Translations under genes and position numbers: made by a program
NCBI GenBank assembly: GCA_963082875.1
Contig: OY720102.1
Coordinates: forward strand, 6,820,001 to 6,884,000
Reading direction: 5' to 3'
Origin: Corella eumyota
Taxonomy: Eukaryota > Chordata > Ascidiacea > Phlebobranchia > Corellidae
Length of the DNA stretch: 64,000 bases
Notes under the pieces: generated by a model
The model's database searches: none
The model's input: the letters and a program-made list of their open reading frames with translations, nothing else
What the model was told of the DNA's origin: nothing
Shown: in pieces, positions 1 to 12,810 of the stretch
Numbering within the stretch: the stretch's first letter is position 1
Layout of the letters: each line of letters starts with the position of its first letter

Positions 1-3000
1 GCGTGACGTAGCCTGCCGTGATTTATTATATGGATGTGGCTAAGTCGATAGCAAGATCCCAGTTTCCGTTTAATTGATATCGAAGCTTTGTTTTTAGGGT
101 GTGAATCACGTTAGAATTGTGAAGAAAACCAGTTCTGGGAGCTGCACACGGAAATCGAAAACCCGAAAAATAACCGACCGCTTTTGACGTCGGGCTCGCT
201 ATTCAAATGCGAAAAATTTGTTTGTTGAATAAATTGCGGTTAAGAAACTTTGGCGATTTTTTCTGCTGCCTGGTATAATTCTAATGTTTTTTTAAGCAAA
301 GCTGAACTGACAAAATTACACCGTCCAAACACTAATTCCATTGTAGTAAATGTTTGAAAAACAATATGTGATATATAACAAAAACATTTCGAAATTCAAT
401 CCTTAAACTCTTGATAAAGAATAAAGTATGGTTAAATTATTATAAAAAATACAGCCATAAGGCAATATTAAATTGAAACCAAACAAGAAGTAATTTAACA
501 TATCAAGTTGGAGCAGAAATAGAGTTAGTTTACCCAATGTTGTCCTCGCGTTTTCTATTTTTAGCCTCCATCAACTCTCCGGTATGTGGCTTAAAAAAAC
601 GCCGGCAGAGGCTTAGGCAGGCGTTCGTGCATGCCCAAACAGAATACACTTCCCGTGTCATGTTTGTTACTATGACACATCACAATTAGGGTACCGATGA
701 TTTGGTTAAAAATTCTCCCAGAAATGAAGTCATATTTGAAGTGCACGTTTCATAAGGCCAAGAACCTCTGTTTTTGGGTATTGCTTAAATTACAAAAGAG
801 GCGGGCTGACGTATTAAAGTATTCTTAGTTAAAAAAAAGCCCCAGTTTTAGCATTTTCAATTTATTCTTGATATGGAAAACCTTTTTTCACAGCCAAACA
901 GCGGGTGATTTGGTAACTAGGCCAAGTTAAAAATTTTGCCCTTTGGCTTTCGGCGCCTATGGCTATTAAGAACTATTAACTAAAGGCCAAAGTGTATGGG
1001 AAATTGCGATTGGTATACATTCGACCTTGTCAATACCTGGATTAAAACCCAAGCCGGCAGATTGCGGCACAGAAAGCTTGGGTGGGCTTTTATCTACTTG
1101 GTCTTCTAATCAAAACACGCGGATTATGGATCGTTTTATACAAGTCGACGCGCGCCTTAGCCGGTGTAGACTTTAGCATATAGACTGTGCTTCTTATGTG
1201 CACAATTCAGCAAAAAAAACTTTCAGTAGCTCGAAAGTTGATCAATGATAGTTCATCAGCAGACGAAGATTAAGGCCAGAGACCGCAGCCACGTCATAAA
1301 TTGCGTAATTTTGATTGCACAGTCGACTTCTGCGTAGGGTGGTCTCGCGTGCTGTTGTTTTAGCAAGCTGGCATCGAATTACTGTTACTCTGCATAAAAA
1401 ATATTTTTTATTTGTCTTTATTAAATATTATGTATTTTTTGGTTAAAAACAAATGTAAAAGTTTTAAACTGTGACTAATGAACGGAAACTGCTCGGGTTT
1501 TTATGTGGATATGGATAATACAATTGTAACGTTAATGTAAAGCCCACGCCCTGCTATAACATTTATTCAAAGAGTTTTTCCAAACCGCAAGTGCGCAGAT
1601 TTTAAAGGCTAAATTCCGAATTATTTTCCGTGGCGGGACTTACAGGAAATTTTAATAAAGTTACCCAGGTTTCAAGCAGGGCCTATCCAAACTTGACGTT
1701 CGCAGGCTTCTACTTATATACATTCTCGATGCGTTGTTTATCGCAAATCCCGTAAGTCGGGCTCTGATCCAATAAAAAAACTGCTTATAAAAGAAAACGG
1801 GCTTGGAACAAAGGGAGTGTTTTGAAAATCAATCGAACTCAATTAAACTGTCTAAGTTCTGGTTTTTGGGTCCAAATACAGTCACGTAGACAACCAAATT
1901 GATGATATGTTTAAAGGATAATGCTTTAATCTGAAATAACAAATAAGTCGATCGCGATATATATGTCAATGTGAATGTTTTTAGAAGTGCATTGTGTATA
2001 AAAATACAACGCTACATTTTTTAACTAAAATTTATATCTAATTTTTCCTATGACAACATATTTATTTTACCAATATATTTATGTCATTGCGGCTTATCAA
2101 AACTTTAAATAAACTTAATGCCAAAGTTTGTGTGAGATTATGGATTTTAAATATTTATAAACTAGTTTAGTGTCGTAGGGCATTGCGTATTCACACATCA
2201 TATGTTGGAAGAATAGCTTTACTGGGTTATAACTTTAACGTCAGTATTTAAAATCAACTTGTTTTAACAATTCGACAATTGTGTTTTAATAGCGTTTGTT
2301 ACTCATATGAATTTTATTGTGGTTTTCGCTGTAAGCAATCACATAAAACCGCAATATTAAATACGTTTATATATATATAACACAACAAATTGATTATTCC
2401 GAATTAGCTAATTTAAAACACTAGAAAATCCCATAAAGTTTTCGTAGCAAGACCAAAACCGTAGTAGTTGTCATAATCTACATCTGTATTAAAGAACAAT
2501 AGGAAATTCAAATTGGGAGAATGACGATAAGCATGCCGTATACGTAAGCAAGATTATTGCCATGGGGCTAAAGGTCCTAAACTTGCAACATTTTTTACTG
2601 GAATAATTTTGTTTTACAAGTATATATCAAATATTATTAAAACGTAATAAAAAAATTATAAGGTAGTTTAAAAATTTCCAGATAACTTGAAGAAAATTTT
2701 AATTTTCCTGGAAGTTTTAAATGAGGTCAAGACCACAAAATTTATTTTTAAATTTTACAAAAATTACAAAATCGAAACTAGTAATTTTAGTTTATTTTGG
2801 AAACCAAAATAAGTCCGAATCGACCACAAAAAAAGTAAAACAAATCACTCCGATTGTGTAAAGACAAAGGCATCACGGTACGACCCTATGACGTTATTAA
2901 TGCGATTAAGCAAACCTGGGAAGGAGTCATTATGCCCGGGAAGTTTATTAATAGCTCGAAAGCCTTAAATTAATTGGCCAATTTCGAAACCGTCAAATGT

Positions 3001-3730
3001 TAACGCTATTCTCTTAAGCCCGCGCAAAAATACCACGCCAAAAATATTTTGAGAATACGCAGCAACGAGGCAAGAAGACTGAAACATTTTTTAACGATAA
3101 ACAACTGGTTTACTATCAAAGCGATGTGCTGTTGTTTCGGAAGCGAATTGCAAAAACACGCGTCTTTGCTTGCGCAATATTTTTCCAGGATCAATTAGGC
3201 GTTGATTGATTGTATATGTAAGCCTAACCGCGAAATATAATCCAGGATTTTAACCTTTACACTACGTTGATACGAAAAGCTTTAGCTTTAATTTAGCTTT
3301 AAGAAACCGATTGCCAAACAACAATATAATCAGGTTTTGGCAACTTTAAACCAGTTTGTAGTTGTGATACTGCCTTTATTGAAACAAACTAAAAAAAGAA
3401 ACAAAACATTAAAAAATTTAAGGGAGAAAAAATATTTAATTAATAACAACATAACCTATAGAAATATTATAGCATAACAAATCAATAGTTAATTATAGCC
3501 CCAAAAAAGACAGCTAAACTTAAAACCACACTAACCAGACATAGAACATTTCCAAAACAGGCATATTCAAAACAGTGATAAAATTATCCAAACGGATTTT
3601 ATCTCAACGCTTTATCATATATCGCACTTTTAACAACACTTTGTGGGCAAATTTACGGAAACAAGTTATCTCTGGAAAAGTTTGCGAATTTATGTCTATT
3701 ATTATCTGTGTCTGTAAATTATGACTTTCT
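1..3730. other. AT-rich intergenic DNA, no gene seen
   Basis: I see no supportable coding region, RNA gene or recognisable repeat here. Short open frames on both strands have no domain, no convincing splice context and AT-driven composition. Scattered ACGT cores occur, but no perfect TGACGTCA. Confidence 0.6.
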
Positions 3731-3734
3731 AAGA

Positions 3735-4135
3735 TTGATGGTCACGTGTCTTCGAAATTTTGTCACGTGACCCGACTGAAGCAATAACTGAGCGCAGCGT
3801 TCAATTTTGCGAGCAGCGGGTGCAAACGCGTGTTCGTGACGTCATAGAGACAAGTTGTGTCGTCACAGTATTGTGAAAACACAAGACGCGCCGCAGGCCC
3901 GCGCGGTACTTGCGGCCGGAAGTTGGAAAAACAACAATTTCAACAAAACAATCAAGTTAGAAAAAAAGCGAAAAAACAAAAAAAGGGCGTCACGTGCAAA
4001 AATAGTGTGACGTCACAAAAAGAGATGACGTCATTGCAAAACGACTTTCTATTGCCCGACAATGACATTGTTGAACACAATTTTAATCCTACAGAAACGG
4101 GTTTTTTAGGTTATTTTAAACAGCGATTTATTTAG
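3735..4135. promoter_or_regulatory. CRE/E-box island 1 (candidate regulatory element)
   Basis: This GC-richer block contains perfect TGACGTCA palindromes at 3837-3844, 4008-4015 and 4026-4033, plus TCACGTGA at 3763-3770. TGACGTCA is the classical ATF/CREB site and TCACGTGA a USF/MITF-type E-box. A 92-codon open frame spans the block, but it begins at a non-ATG codon and shows no domain, so I read it as incidental. Regulatory function is inferred from motif density. Confidence 0.4.
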
Positions 4136-4865
4136 AAAAATATTTTATTTATAAAAGTTTTTGTAATTAAAATCAAATATATAAATTGATAAATATAGCC
4201 TTAATGTCGGGTTAAAAAGCTATGGTAGAAAAAGTTTTTAAGCATTCGAATTGTCAAATTTGCTTTACAAAAACTATTCAAAAAAAGAAAAAGGGTTAGT
4301 TGAAATTTTGTTTTTAACAGAGATAGTATCCCTATATGTATAAGCATTTTTACTTCTCAAGACATCGATTTTCGATAACTAAGATATCTCTTTTAATGCA
4401 TAGAAAATAAACATTTCGGGATTTTGTGGTGTGCCTATCAAGCTTTTAAATCTATATTACATAATCTGATAAGTACGACCTACGTCAATACTTCAACTTG
4501 TATATTTTTCCAACACTAACCCTTTGTTAGTTCAATAAAGAGCTCTCTTATTGGAGAAGAAACATCGCGCGTTTTACTAAGAATTCTAGACACCGTGTCT
4601 GGCAAATTGTCGTTCAAATATATACACAAGGCGTGGGATTTTCACAAGTAATTAGCATAGCGAAAGGATTTTATATTGTCCCCAAGCGATTGTTCGTATG
4701 ATCAAGGCGTAAAAATATGTCATATACATATGTTACATATGTCTTTTCGGTAATATAAATAAGCATGCTTCTTTATAAAGCTATACCCATTATTTAGTTA
4801 ATAGAATATTTTTTGTAGGATTGCCCGTGCAATACATTTTTGACCAAGCTTTTTAATTGTAACAT

Positions 4866-5130
4866 CGGCTGTGTGGTGTAGTGATCAGAACTCTTGGCTT
4901 TAGTACATGATGTCCTGGGTTCGATCCCCACTACTCTCATGCTGTAGCGCCTTTGAGTAAGGCATGATAAACGATGAACTCCCGCTATGCCAGTACCTTA
5001 ATTATTAGGCAATTATAAACAATAATGTCCTAAACTGCCAAAGGCAACTTGAAACTGGGTCTGGGTTTCTGATGTTACTAAATGTTTAGGTCGGGACGTC
5101 GACCTTTCCACATCGAGGATAAATAAATTA
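4866..5130 (+). repeat. SINE-A copy (tRNA-derived)
   Basis: A full-length, diverged copy. The head carries an A-box-like TGGTGTAGTG and a B-box-like GGTTCGATCCC. The body follows with CATGCTGTAGCGC and AACTGGGTC, and the tail is CACATCGAGGATAAA. Similar units recur many times in both orientations in this window, which identifies it as a dispersed repeat rather than a tRNA gene. Confidence 0.85.
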
Positions 5131-6660
5131 AAAAATGGGCAATAGCTTAATCGTAAAATACATCATTGCAAACAGGAGAAATAATATTAAAGACGCATTT
5201 TGGCAATTAGGCCATCGTGAAATTGATATTTTGTTTGTTTTATTTATTGCCTTGATTTTCCATTCGGTTTGTAATTTACCGATTGTTTGCCGACCGCTAT
5301 CGTCTTTCAATATTCACGACGGCCGGTGACGTAACGTGACGTCACGATAGAACGATTATCCCGTCATAATGGGAGATTGCCTGTGACATTGCCTAAAAAT
5401 CTTTAAAATTATTGCTTTTTATTCTTATTGTTAATTATGATGTCATTGAAAATAATTATGGGAATCAGGTAATAAAAAAGTTTTTGTTATAATTTTTTGG
5501 GAAAACAAATAATATTTTAACTCCATACACAACTTTAAGGGTTAGTTCTCAGTAAAAACGTGACTCAGTATTAACTTAAACAGTTAAAACTTTCTTTTTG
5601 TTTGGCTCGGTGAGTGAGTATGTGAGGAAATCGTATTTGCATAGGCTTTAAGGGTCGTTAATAATTTTTTTTTTCTCGAAATCGAAAATTAAACGTTTCC
5701 GTTTGCACGGACAAAAACAATGAGAAACTCTAATCTGTGACGTAGCAATCGGATCTTCCCGCGCGATGATCCATCGCAGTTTTATGGTCGTGACGTCAGC
5801 CGCGTGCGTATCCAGTAAAACAAATATTATGAAAAATTATCGAATCGCCCTCCCTCGAAAAGCGGAGATAAGCCTCTCTGGCAGATTTAAGTTTTTCGTA
5901 AATTAACAAAATATTTACATTTCTTCCGGTGACGTCATCTTTTATAGCCCCTATCTCACCCTGTTTGACGTAGTACTGACTTTGGTGACCCCTAATTGGC
6001 TCTGCAGGCGGTAGATTCGTTTTGTGGGTATTCTGTTACCCAATAACCCATTGGTAATATAATGACGTAATGTTTAAAAAGCCCCCAATTATAATTTCAA
6101 AATGCTCTCATAAAAATATATAAATGCAAATATCAAGTATAATTCTCCTTCAAATTTAAACATTAATCAAAAAAAAACAAGGAAAAAAGGATATTTAAAA
6201 CTTACAATAGAGGTTTCAATACATTGTACTTCAATGTAATCTATATTTTTGATCTAAACCTGAGGACTGATCAAAGCAGCCGGGTTAAGGTATTGTAAAG
6301 GTCTCGTGTTTAGGTAGCGAGTTAGTACAATATTTAAAAGGTATTATGAACCTGAAAATGGCTTGATTGATGTTTAAGTGGCGCCTGCATTCTTTATTGA
6401 CATTAAAAAGTAACTTTAAAGTAATAAATTACTGCAAACTTCGGTAAGGGTATTTTTATCCTGCTATTGTTAGACCCAGTGTTTTTACTGTAAAAATTAA
6501 GGCGTTTCGGGTATTGCCGAGTTGGGAAAATATTTATTCACGTCGTGTTTTTAATCCAAAAAAATTGCAATGAATAAAAATTGTCAAACTCAGTAATATC
6601 CTTTCAAAATTCGAATCGAAAAACGGATTAAATTGCAATAGGAAAGGCAGAGCAGCTTAC
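5131..6660. other. Intergenic, with CREs at 5.3-5.9 kb
   Basis: No gene is supported. TGACGTCA occurs at 5337-5344, 5791-5798 and 5930-5937, and related GTGACGTA half sites lie nearby. Two short antiparallel frames near 5.13-5.33 kb are complements of each other and neither has a recognisable domain. Confidence 0.5.
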
Positions 6661-7370
6661 GCCACAAGTCAATATTATGCAAGGTGATCTCAGTACTGCT
6701 ACACAATACACGTACGAAACGAGCTCATAGAAAAACAACAAAAAATTACGTCGATATTTTCGCGAGACTTTAAAAATTTTGCCAAAAACGCGACAGCTCC
6801 GAGATTGATGACGTCACGTGATTGCGTAAGCGATGTCACAGACCACGTAGAAGCGGAACACTTCGCACTCGGATTAATCGTGACTTTAGCTGTTTTCCTA
6901 AGGATTAACCTTGCCTTGCTATTACACACTTTCACAAATCCTGACGTCACGAAGTGCAAACACCGGTTCTTATCGTTGGTCGGCAATACATAAGTGATTG
7001 TTTGACTTTGCCATTGAGGGTATACCATGGTTTATATTGTGCTTTAGCCACTTGGCTTGTGATGACGTAATCTCGGTGGCATAAATGTGCCAGTTGTTAA
7101 TTTTACGACGGGTAATTCGAGGCGTTGTTTTGCAGGCGCATAAAGAAAACTGTTGTTGCCGCTCTTGGCAATGAATTTAATTAATTTTTCTCTGACGTCA
7201 TGCGACCGGAACTGTGCGAATCCGACTCTCCGATTGTTCTTTTGTTTGTGACGTAACTGTTGTCGCTCCGCCCACCGATCGAAATGGGCGGCGCTATAAG
7301 CCGATTGTCGTTTAATGTGTTGGGGTAAACCAACCAATACTTCCAGCACTTTAAACACTCAAGTGCCTTG
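6660..7370. promoter_or_regulatory. CRE/E-box island 2 (candidate regulatory element)
   Basis: The block holds TGACGTCA at 6809-6816, 6942-6949 and 7193-7200. The first overlaps TCACGTGA at 6814-6821, giving the composite TGACGTCACGTGA. Two consecutive minus-strand frames of 109 and 104 codons lie here. They match no family I know and lack splice support, so island composition explains them better. Enhancer or promoter activity is inferred. Confidence 0.4.
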
Positions 7371-7510
7371 ACAATGAGTAAACTAAACCAAGTACAATAA
7401 TCTTGAAAAAAAATTAATTAAATTTTGTAATATGGGATTTTCTATTATATCTGGACTTATTCTCAATTAGGGAAATCCCTGTACCGACCTTGAAATCACA
7501 CTTAGATTTA

Positions 7511-7567
7511 TTGATTGACTTTGCCGTACTTTCAACCATAGGTTGATTGACGTTGCCGCACTTTCAA
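7511..7567 (+). repeat. Short tandem duplication, 32-bp period
   Basis: Two 25-bp near copies (7511-7535 and 7543-7567) share TTGATTGAC, TTGCCG and ACTTTCAA and differ at two positions. Confidence 0.8.
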
Positions 7568-8180
7568 TTAAAACAGAATAAGGTTAACAACGATTTTGAC
7601 ACATTGACTTCATGTTATTGCATTTACATAAAATTTGGTTGGCAAATTGCAAACTAAATACCCGGGTCAAGGAATTTGTTGCGTAAGTCTTAGCATTTAA
7701 CGTGGACACATCATTAAAGAACGCTTGTTTACCCACGGCAAAGGCCACAAGCGGTAAAATGAATGTCATTAGGTCGTTGATAGGTTTTTTATTTTTTACT
7801 TAATACACGAAATCGTATATATATATATAGCCTCTCGTCCATTGTACTGGATGACGTTGTCTGTTGTTCGCTTATTTATTTTATTGAATCAATAAGTGTT
7901 GTACAATATCTCTTTTGCTATGCTCTTTTAAAATTCGGACGTTTATTTAACAGATAACTGATTGATCACCGTTTGGCTTCCTTCTTATTGTTGCTTAATA
8001 AAGAAGGTATTGTGACGTGTTACCAGTGCCCATTGTTACGTTTTCGCGTGGCCAAACTTTAACGGTTGACATTATAAAGGCATTCGTCATGGCACCTACT
8101 ATCAATTAGGGTCACTGGAAGTTTCACCACTAGAGCCCGCTATTTTAAATGTTTGTTCCAAGCAAACGACGTCAACTCAT

Positions 8181-8220
8181 CATCATGAGGTTGTAGTTCG
8201 AATCCCCTTATGTGCTGTAT
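8181..8220 (+). repeat. Probable SINE-A head fragment
   Basis: ATCATGAGGTTGTAGTTCG followed by AATCCC resembles the anticodon-arm to B-box part of SINE-A, and TGTGCTGTA matches the following box. Only about 40 bp match, so this is tentative. Confidence 0.4.
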
Positions 8221-8589
8221 CACGTGACCTCGTGGTTTTGAAACTTTATAAATTCGGCGAAAGGTAATGTTGGCAGATCGTATAGTTTAATGGCCTGGCG
8301 TGCATATCTTTTATTGCAAAATACGGTTTTAAAGTGTTGCGTATATGCCACGGCGCACGTCTCGAATGTTAAACTATAAATCACAATTCTTATACAACTA
8401 ACGCCACGCAACTTACGTGTAGAATTGGTAAATGCTGTGCAAATGCCGCGTGGTCTTTGGAATCCTGTACTTAAATGTAAAACAAACAACGCAGGTCGTT
8501 AGTTAGGCGATTATTATTGCAGTTAAGTTAATGGTGTAGGTTGTCCACCTATCCGTTAACTTAACAATAGGCGTGGTTTGTTTGCAAGC

Positions 8590-9245
8590 ATGCTCGTGAA
8601 TAGACGTGACGTCACGGGAAGTCTTTGAGTGATAAGAGGGCAGTTAATAGACCTCGTTATCTTGTCAGTTTAGTACTAACAACGCTTGTTAATAACAAAA
8701 TGGACCGCCGGTAACTCTTTACCACGGGTAACCACGCATTTTACCATAAGCCCGGCCTTGAAAGAGTTAAGTGCGGTGTTAAGCGCAATCGCTTCGTTTC
8801 CTAATTAGTCATTTTTGATCTATAGTGACTTCCCTATGATGTGACAAGCGATTGATGTGCCCGTGACGTCACAAAGAGTGTGTGTATTGATGTCGAGCGG
8901 CGGGGCGGCGTCAACCCCTTGAGTGGGATCGGGCAAATGGGCAAACACTAGAAAGGGAGGATCGAGTCTTTCAACTTCGGCCACCCGAAAAGCACTCGAG
9001 AAGCAGCGAGCCTTGCTTTTCCACGTGACCTCATCCGAACACATCATCGTGCTCGCTAATTGGCGATGACGTCATAACAATATAATAATGACGTAACGAG
9101 TCAATTTGTTTGCCTTAAAGGATTTTCGGTTTGGAAGCAAATAAAATCGTTAAAGCTTCGCAAGATTTGCGATTTCTAATTTTGGAGTCGTTTGGGCTTT
9201 GGAGTAAACAGATTACGTCACTGAGTGGCATTATGACGTCATTTT
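8590..9245. promoter_or_regulatory. CRE island 3 (candidate regulatory element)
   Basis: Four perfect TGACGTCA sites occur at 8607-8614, 8864-8871, 9067-9074 and 9234-9241, with further TGACGTAA-like variants. The segment near 8.9-9.05 kb is the most GC-rich part. A 75-codon minus frame here has no recognisable domain. Confidence 0.4.
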
Positions 9246-12200
9246 TTGAATATTAAGTGTGTTGAATAGTTCACCAAACATAAGTTTTCCTAAAAAAATA
9301 AATTAAAGGGAGTGGTGGCAAGAAACAGATTTCAAGCAATAAATATTAGAAAACGTAAACAGAAAAAATTAGTTAAGGCTGGGTCATTAAACTGAACACG
9401 TCGTTTTTCTGTTTTCGAAAACAATTCAATTTCTGTAAGTCTATTTTGGCAATAGATAAACGCCCTTAAACGATATACAAAGTTACCTGCAAAAAATGAT
9501 ACACTGCGATCCTGTCTCGGTTGCTGAGCTAAATATAAATCGCTAAGCTTTAAATCTCGTATGATCCCTTGAATACACGGAAATCTAGGCTTTATCTACG
9601 ACATACTGACAAAAGCTAAAGTGCCATTACATAAGACGGTTGGCGTTAACTCGCGTAACTTTATCACGAAGACATTGGCAAAGACGCAGGGCCACGGAAA
9701 TCGTATGGAAATCGTATATAATATTAAAGAACGGCAGATGTCTTTGCGTTTTGAGTCTTATTTAAATAACAAGTTTGATCTACAAATTGCTATTTTACTT
9801 AGACATGACTCACTATTCGAAAATACACCCGTTTATTTTAATGACATTTCTCACGCACTTTAAAGGAATAAATACAAAATGAAGTCAGCAAACGATTGCT
9901 GAAGACCGAAAGTATTAATCCCAAACTAATGATTCATATTTTTCCGAGGAGTTTTTATTTATTTGTAAACAATTAAAACGTTTCTTTTGTATAAAAATAG
10001 GTTCTTATTTTTATAAATTAACTACCCACATTCAAATCGTATTTACAGCTAAAATTTAGATTTATTAATCAGCAAAGCCGGCGCCGAAATGGATAATAGT
10101 TCATCCAGTAAAGACACCTACTCAATTGTCTTACATAGAGAAGTTATTTATGCGGTGAGTGGATTAATAGACTTCTTATCTGTGGTACTATCGCTACATT
10201 AGCCTAGATATTTACACATAGATCACTGTAAACGGTTAAGTCGAAATTTACACGTGCGATTAAGGGATGATTTGACAATATTCTCTTTACCTCAAACCAT
10301 AACAAATCGATATGTTTACAATAGAAATGGGATAGACAACTAGCAAGATAGGTTTACTTATTTTCTGCAATTAAATTTAAAAAAAATTAATTATGCAATC
10401 AAATGATGATTAGACAAAAAAAGAACTAATGTTACCATAAAGTTGACGATATCTTAAACTGGCACCCGCAACTCTCAAAGCTGGGTTGGGTTTATTTAAA
10501 TGCCCAGCGCTTAAAGATTGAGATGTAGGCCTTCTTACATCAAGAGGTTAATTCAAAACTATAAACAGAAAAGGCATTATCGGGTCGAGCTTAAATGTCA
10601 AGTATTGGGTAAACAAAAGAGCACTCTTTCTGCTATATTAAAGTTTAATATGCTGCAAGAGTTCTCACACGTCGCAGACTTTATGAATGAAAGTCCTTGT
10701 CGCAAGACGATAGGTCGGTTCTTCCCCCTTCGCCTATATAATCCTAATCAGTAAATTACGAAATCCGCCGCGTGTTGTGTGTTTAAAAATATACGCGAAA
10801 GCCTATATGAACTAGACCACGCTAAAAGCAGAGCTAACACATTATCTCGACGAGGCCTTTTCTTTGGGTTTTAAATATAGAGATTCTACGTCATTAAAGC
10901 CTTTAGATATTGAAAGGCCGTATTATGGCCAATTAGAACCTCATTTACTATTATTTTAGGAAAACAATGCGAGCTTTATTCCAAATTTACTTCATCTATT
11001 TTAAAATGTAGAATATTATTTTCAATAACATAAAAAACACGTGATAATATTTAGAAAATATTTAAAAACACATTATATTTATTTTTGTTGGGTCTCCAAA
11101 TTTGTTCTAAATTTTCCACTATTTAAACAAATATCAACATCATTACAAGCATGTGGTTACTTATACTCAGTCTATAAATACATTAACGACATGTAGTTAT
11201 TTATATACATTTCTTAAAACATGTTTTTCTTATCTATTAGTACGCCAATTTGCAGATGTTTTTAAAAATGTTGTACGAAAAATTAGAGTATATTTGTACT
11301 AAAATTAGAGTACCAAACAAAAGACATCATTACCAATTACGTAAGAAGCAAAATAACGAAAGGAAATTTTGTTTTTAGAAAAACAGTTCTGAAGACCTTT
11401 AAAAGAAAAACAAATCACATTCAAAAAACATGTTTCTGGTATTTTCGGAATGTTATTTTAAAAATTCTTTCAAAATTCTCACCAAGGACTGATAGAAATA
11501 TTAAGATGTTTTGTAGTTATTTTTTTAGCTTGATGAGAATGCAACGATGTCAGAGTCCAAATTTAGTCTCCATTAACAGATTAATTCCCGTGCACTCGAG
11601 CTACTGAATTCAATTGCTTTGCAACCACTTGACATGTAATTAGAACGAATGTAATCGCAATCTAGTAATTGCTGAGAATATATTTTTGGCATAGCATTTC
11701 TTAATTACGTAATTCTCATTTAATTAACCCAAAGTATTTTTATACAAACTGCTCTGCAAAAAAAACGACTTTGAAGTGTGTGAAAAATTATCTACACAAA
11801 ATACACTAAGTAGAAATTCCAAAAATGTTAGGTCAAGCCGACTAACAAATTAGCTTCTTTGTAGTTCCAAATTTAGACGCCGTCTTTCCTTTGCAGACAA
11901 GCGCCGTGTTCTGAGCTTTGCACATCACTTTCCCGTGGTGTTATGGGTCTAGCAAGCGATTATGATATTGGATATGTACTATTAACACGCTATACATATA
12001 TAATACTAAAAATACTCAGCCAGTTTAATGTAAATTATCGAGAAAAACAAAACAAGGTCTAGCAAGTATCCTTAAGCCATGGTATACGTAGACTAACGTG
12101 TTTAAGGAACCTTTATTTTTATTAGGCAATTTTAAACACACGTCCTCTTTCTCCCCAACAAAAGATCCTTATCTCTCACCGCAGGATACACAGTACAGTG

Positions 12201-12620
12201 GGTAAAGGGTACGAGTCTACCCGCGAGACAGGACGTCTGAAAATCAAGAGGACCAAATATTAGCAACCAACGTCTGTAAAATAGGAAATTTTTTCGATAA
12301 ACGTGCCCAAAAATTAAATGTTAAGTCTGTGTAAGCGTCGTGAGAAAAGACTAAAAAATATGATGTCATACAAAAAGAAGATGGTTAAGTAGGTTCCCAT
12401 GGCAGCTGTATATGTTATTCCTCATACGTAAAACACCAGGCTATAAAAAAAAAACAATTTTCGTATTTTTATTAAAAAAATTTACGTCACAAAATTACCA
12501 TATGAATTTTAACAGATTTATTGGAAACTGTAAAACGGGTTGCGCCTATTTTGTGGTGGTAAAGAAACAAAAATGAGACATCAATCAAATTCACGACTTT
12601 TTTGAAGTTAGCGGTTTTGT
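9246..12620. other. Intergenic, only one candidate exon
   Basis: AT-rich sequence, quiet apart from the candidate exon at 10,089-10,154. Plus-strand frames at 9.62-9.86 and 10.52-10.75 kb lack domains and splice signals. I see no repeat family here. Confidence 0.5.
10089..10154 (+). CDS. Possible first coding exon, unknown product
   Basis: An ATG in a good context (GCCGAAATGG) opens a 22-codon frame beginning MDNSSSSKDTYS. It ends exactly at a strong donor (GCG|GTGAGT) in phase 0. An AG lies 16 bp upstream of the ATG (ATCAG), in a position where a spliced-leader acceptor would sit in ascidian genes; that is known for ascidians but only inferred here. I found no convincing following exon. It could be the first exon of a gene with a long intron, or a chance combination of signals. 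Confidence 0.25.
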
Positions 12621-12624
12621 AATT

Positions 12625-12800
12625 TTTTATGACGTCACGTCCAGTGCGCATGCGCACGATTTATGCTGGTACTGTTGTGGGTTTGGCGCTAACCGTAACA
12701 AAATCGGGATTGGGAATTAATTCTCTTGTTTTGGGTGTCCCGATCTCCCTTAATTCGTCGAACAAACGTGATAACGTGACGTCACAAACGGATTTGATCA
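12625..12800. promoter_or_regulatory. CRE + NRF1 promoter-like element
   Basis: Perfect TGACGTCA sites at 12,630-12,637 and 12,777-12,784 flank the 14-bp palindrome GTGCGCATGCGCAC (12,644-12,657), which contains a perfect NRF1 consensus. CRE plus NRF1 is a common core-promoter pairing in animals. No gene start is visible beside it, so a non-coding transcript or an uncalled first exon is possible. Confidence 0.45.
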
Positions 12801-12810
12801 CGTGTTGACT

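Noticed and set aside
3857-4135. Plus-strand 92-codon frame rich in Lys and Gln
   Set aside because: Non-ATG beginning, A-run driven composition and overlap with several CRE sites; no family match that I know.
6699-7358. Two adjacent minus-strand open frames of 109 and 104 codons
   Set aside because: No recognisable domain, no splice signals linking them, and they fall exactly in a GC-richer CRE island where stops are rarer.
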